From Luscinia megarhynchos (lineage: Eukaryota > Chordata > Aves > Passeriformes > Turdidae): DNA of 64,000 nt. The translations under genes were made by a program, and so were the position numbers. The notes below the pieces were generated by a model that saw only the letters and a program-made list of their open reading frames with translations, did no database searches and was not told the origin of the DNA. Below, piece by piece: positions 61,685 through 64,000 of this stretch. Numbering within the stretch: position 1 is the first letter of the stretch; every line of letters starts with the position of its first letter. The DNA lies in NCBI GenBank assembly GCA_034336665.1, contig CM067592.1, forward strand, positions 36,645,889-36,709,888, given 5' to 3'.

Positions 61685-64000
61685 TTTTGGAGATCACAAA
61701 TCCACAGAATTACAGAATAAGCTGAATTGGAAGGGACCCACAATCAAGTCCTGGTCCTGGCCCTGCACAGCACCATCCTCGAGAGTCACACCATGTGCTG
61801 AGAGCATTGCCCAAACACTTCTTGAACTCTGTCAGGCTGGGGCTGTGACCACTGCCCTGGGAAGCCTGTTCCAAAAACCCTCTGGGTGAAGAACCCTTTT
61901 TCTAATATCCAACCTAAACGTCCCCTGCCACATGTGCAGGCTATTCCCTCAGGTCCTGTCATCACAGAGGAGAGATCAGTGCCTGCCCCTCCTCTTTCCT
62001 TCCTGAGGAAGTTGTAACTGCAATGAGGTCTGTCCTCAGTCTCCTCCAGGCTGAACAGACCAAGGGGCCTCGACTTCCTCTCAAGGCCTTTCACCATCTT
62101 TGTAGCCCTTGTTTGGACATTCTCTGGTAGTTTAATGCCTCTCTCATATTGTGACACCCACACCAGCCCCCAGCACTGGAGGTGAGGCTGCCCCAGCTCA
62201 GAGCAGAGCAGGACAATCCCCTCCCTTGCCCAGCTGTGTTGCTGTCCCTGATGCCCCCAGGACAGGGCTGCCCCTCCTGGCTCCAGGGCACTGCTGGCTC
62301 AGGTTCAGCTTGCCACTGACCAGGACCCCCAGGTGCCTTTCCATGGCACTGCTCTCCAGCATCCCATTCCCCAGTCTGTCCATACATCCAGGGTTTCCCC
62401 ATCCCAGATGCAGAATCCAGCACTTTCTCTTGTTGAACTCCTCATGGTTGGTGATTGCCCAGACCCCTGATTTGTCAAGGTCTCTCTGCAGGGCCTCCCT
62501 GCCCTCGAGGGAGTCAGCAGCTCCTCCCAGGTTTGTATCATCTGCAGACTTGCTCAGTGTCCCTTCCAGTCCTGTGTCCAGTCATTTATGAAGATGTTGA
62601 AGAGCAGAGGGTCGAGGATGGAGCCCTGTGGAATCCCACCAGTGACAGGTCCCCAGTCTGATGTCATCCCATTCTCTGTAACCCTTTGTGCCTGGCCCAT
62701 GATCCATGATGGGGTTATCCAGCTCTGGGCTGGACATTTTGTCCAGAAGGATCCAGTGAGAGACAGTATTGAAAACTTTACTGGCTTCCCTTGGTCAGCT
62801 GGGTGGGTTACCTTGTCATGAAAGGAAACCAGGTTGATAAGCAGGACTTTCTTCTCATGAAGTTGTGCTGGCTGTGACCGATGACTGTGTTGTCTTTCAG
62901 GTGTTTTTCAGTACCCGCAGAATAAACTTCTCCATAACTTTATCAGACACTGAATTGAGACTGACAGGCATGTAGTTGCCTGGGTCCTCCTTCTTTCCCT
63001 TCTTGAAAATCAGGGCAGTGTTCGCCAGCTTCCAGTCGTCTGGGATCTCTCTGGTTTTCCAAGAGCACTCAAAAATAACCTAGAGAGATTTTGCTATTGC
63101 ATCAGCCAGCAATTTGAGGACTCTTGGATGAATTTCATCAGGCCCATAGATTTGTAAGGATCCAACTGGAGCAGGACGTCCTGCACAATTTTGGGGTTGA
63201 CTGGGAGTTCATCATTCTTACAGTTATGGTCCTCCATCTCAGGGCACTGAGAACCTCCCTTGGTCTGTGTCTTGGTTAAAAAACCAGGTATCTGGCAATG
63301 AAGGCAGGAGCCTTCTTGGAATGGAAAGATGATTCCCTCCTTCCAAATTATGATTCTAATTTCAAGATTATGGGGGCTTCCAGGCAAAAATATGGGAAAA
63401 GGAGAAACCTAACCCAGAACAGTCCATTTGTTTTGAAGACAGGAGGTAAAGAATGCATTACATACCCCTGTGTTGTCCATGTCCCTGTTAGTGAGGTGAC
63501 CATCCTCATCCTGTAATGGGCTGATGTTATTTTACACTGTCTATTGCCACGGCTATATTTGAAAAAACTCTTTTTACTGTTCCCCACAGTTCTTGCAGCT
63601 TCAACTCTCTCTATGTCACTTGACCTTGTTTCCACTGGACATAGACCTTCCTTTTTTGCCTTATTTCCGAGAGAACATTCTTGCTCAGCCAAGCTGTTTT
63701 TCTGCCTCTCCAGCTTGACTGGTGACATTTGGGAATGGTTCTTAAAAGAGGTGATGCCTTAGAAGTGACCCACAAGATGGATGCCAACACTTTCAAAAAC
63801 ATTTTTTCCCCCAGGACTGGATTACTAATTTCCTGAGCAGCCTGAACTCTACTCTTCTCATGTCCAGAGCTGAGGGTTTACTGGCACTTTTCGTCCTGTC
63901 AAAAGAGATTTTAAGCTCCATCACTTTGTGGTGTCTGTGGCCAAGGTGTCTGCCAATCTTCACTTCACTTATGAGATCCATTCTCTTGACAAGCAGTAGG
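61685..64000 (-). mobile_element. Long CR1 LINE copy running off the window
   Basis: At least 2.3 kb of reverse-oriented CR1, from the 3' end ('cagaattacagaataagctg') through the ORF2 C-terminus and RT region (at about 62950-63110 the minus strand shows the segment that precedes the RT fingers). It has many frame breaks. It is the longest CR1 in the window, and its 5' end lies beyond 64000. Confidence 0.9.

Noticed and set aside
1..64000. tRNA, rRNA, snoRNA or microRNA genes
   Set aside because: I saw no cloverleaf with consensus A/B boxes, no rRNA core sequence and no convincing precursor hairpin. Absence cannot be proven by eye; a covariance-model scan would settle it.
48300..64000. A divergent protein-coding gene sharing the TUT7 promoter
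   Set aside because: Beyond the CpG island the sequence is CR1, LTR and single-copy DNA without conserved exons.

Overview
This is vertebrate, almost certainly avian, nuclear DNA. The case rests on two multi-exon genes with GT-AG introns, two CpG islands, at least eleven CR1 LINE fragments (the main bird retrotransposon) and several LTR elements. Both genes are on the minus strand, in the order TUT7 then ISCA1. The same neighbours lie on human 9q21, which corresponds to the bird Z chromosome, so Z linkage is likely but inferred. The number of LTR insertions would suit a songbird, but that is not proven.

Layout. 1-6.0 kb: unique AT-rich DNA with no recognised gene. 6.17-10.75 kb: ISCA1 (four coding exons, 129 residues), starting in a CpG island at 10.33-10.96 kb. 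10.96-15.1 kb: intergenic DNA with one CR1, then the TUT7 3' UTR. 15.14-48.3 kb: TUT7 (ZCCHC6). I could join 26 coding exons in phase without a single frame break, giving 1,494 residues; a 5' UTR exon and a possible alternative 3' exon add to this. The introns hold CR1 copies and two LTRs, one of which carries an 850-bp minisatellite. 47.8-48.54 kb: TUT7 CpG island, directly abutted by a CpG-rich CR1. 48.54-64 kb: gene-free, repeat-rich DNA. It holds a decayed class III (ERVL-like) pol relic on the minus strand at about 51-56 kb, interrupted by a solo LTR with a perfect 6-bp target duplication. It also holds a CR1 interrupted by a different solo LTR with a perfect 5-bp duplication, another CR1 with an LTR-like insertion, and a long CR1 running off the right edge.

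The genes. ISCA1 is a mitochondrial A-type iron-sulfur assembly factor. TUT7 is a cytoplasmic terminal uridylyltransferase acting on pre-let-7 and on mRNA 3' ends. They share strand and neighbourhood but no evident pathway. I found no new gene system. The most useful observations are the complete TUT7 model, a frame-changing candidate exon near its 3' end, and a set of LTR insertions whose target duplications can be read directly.
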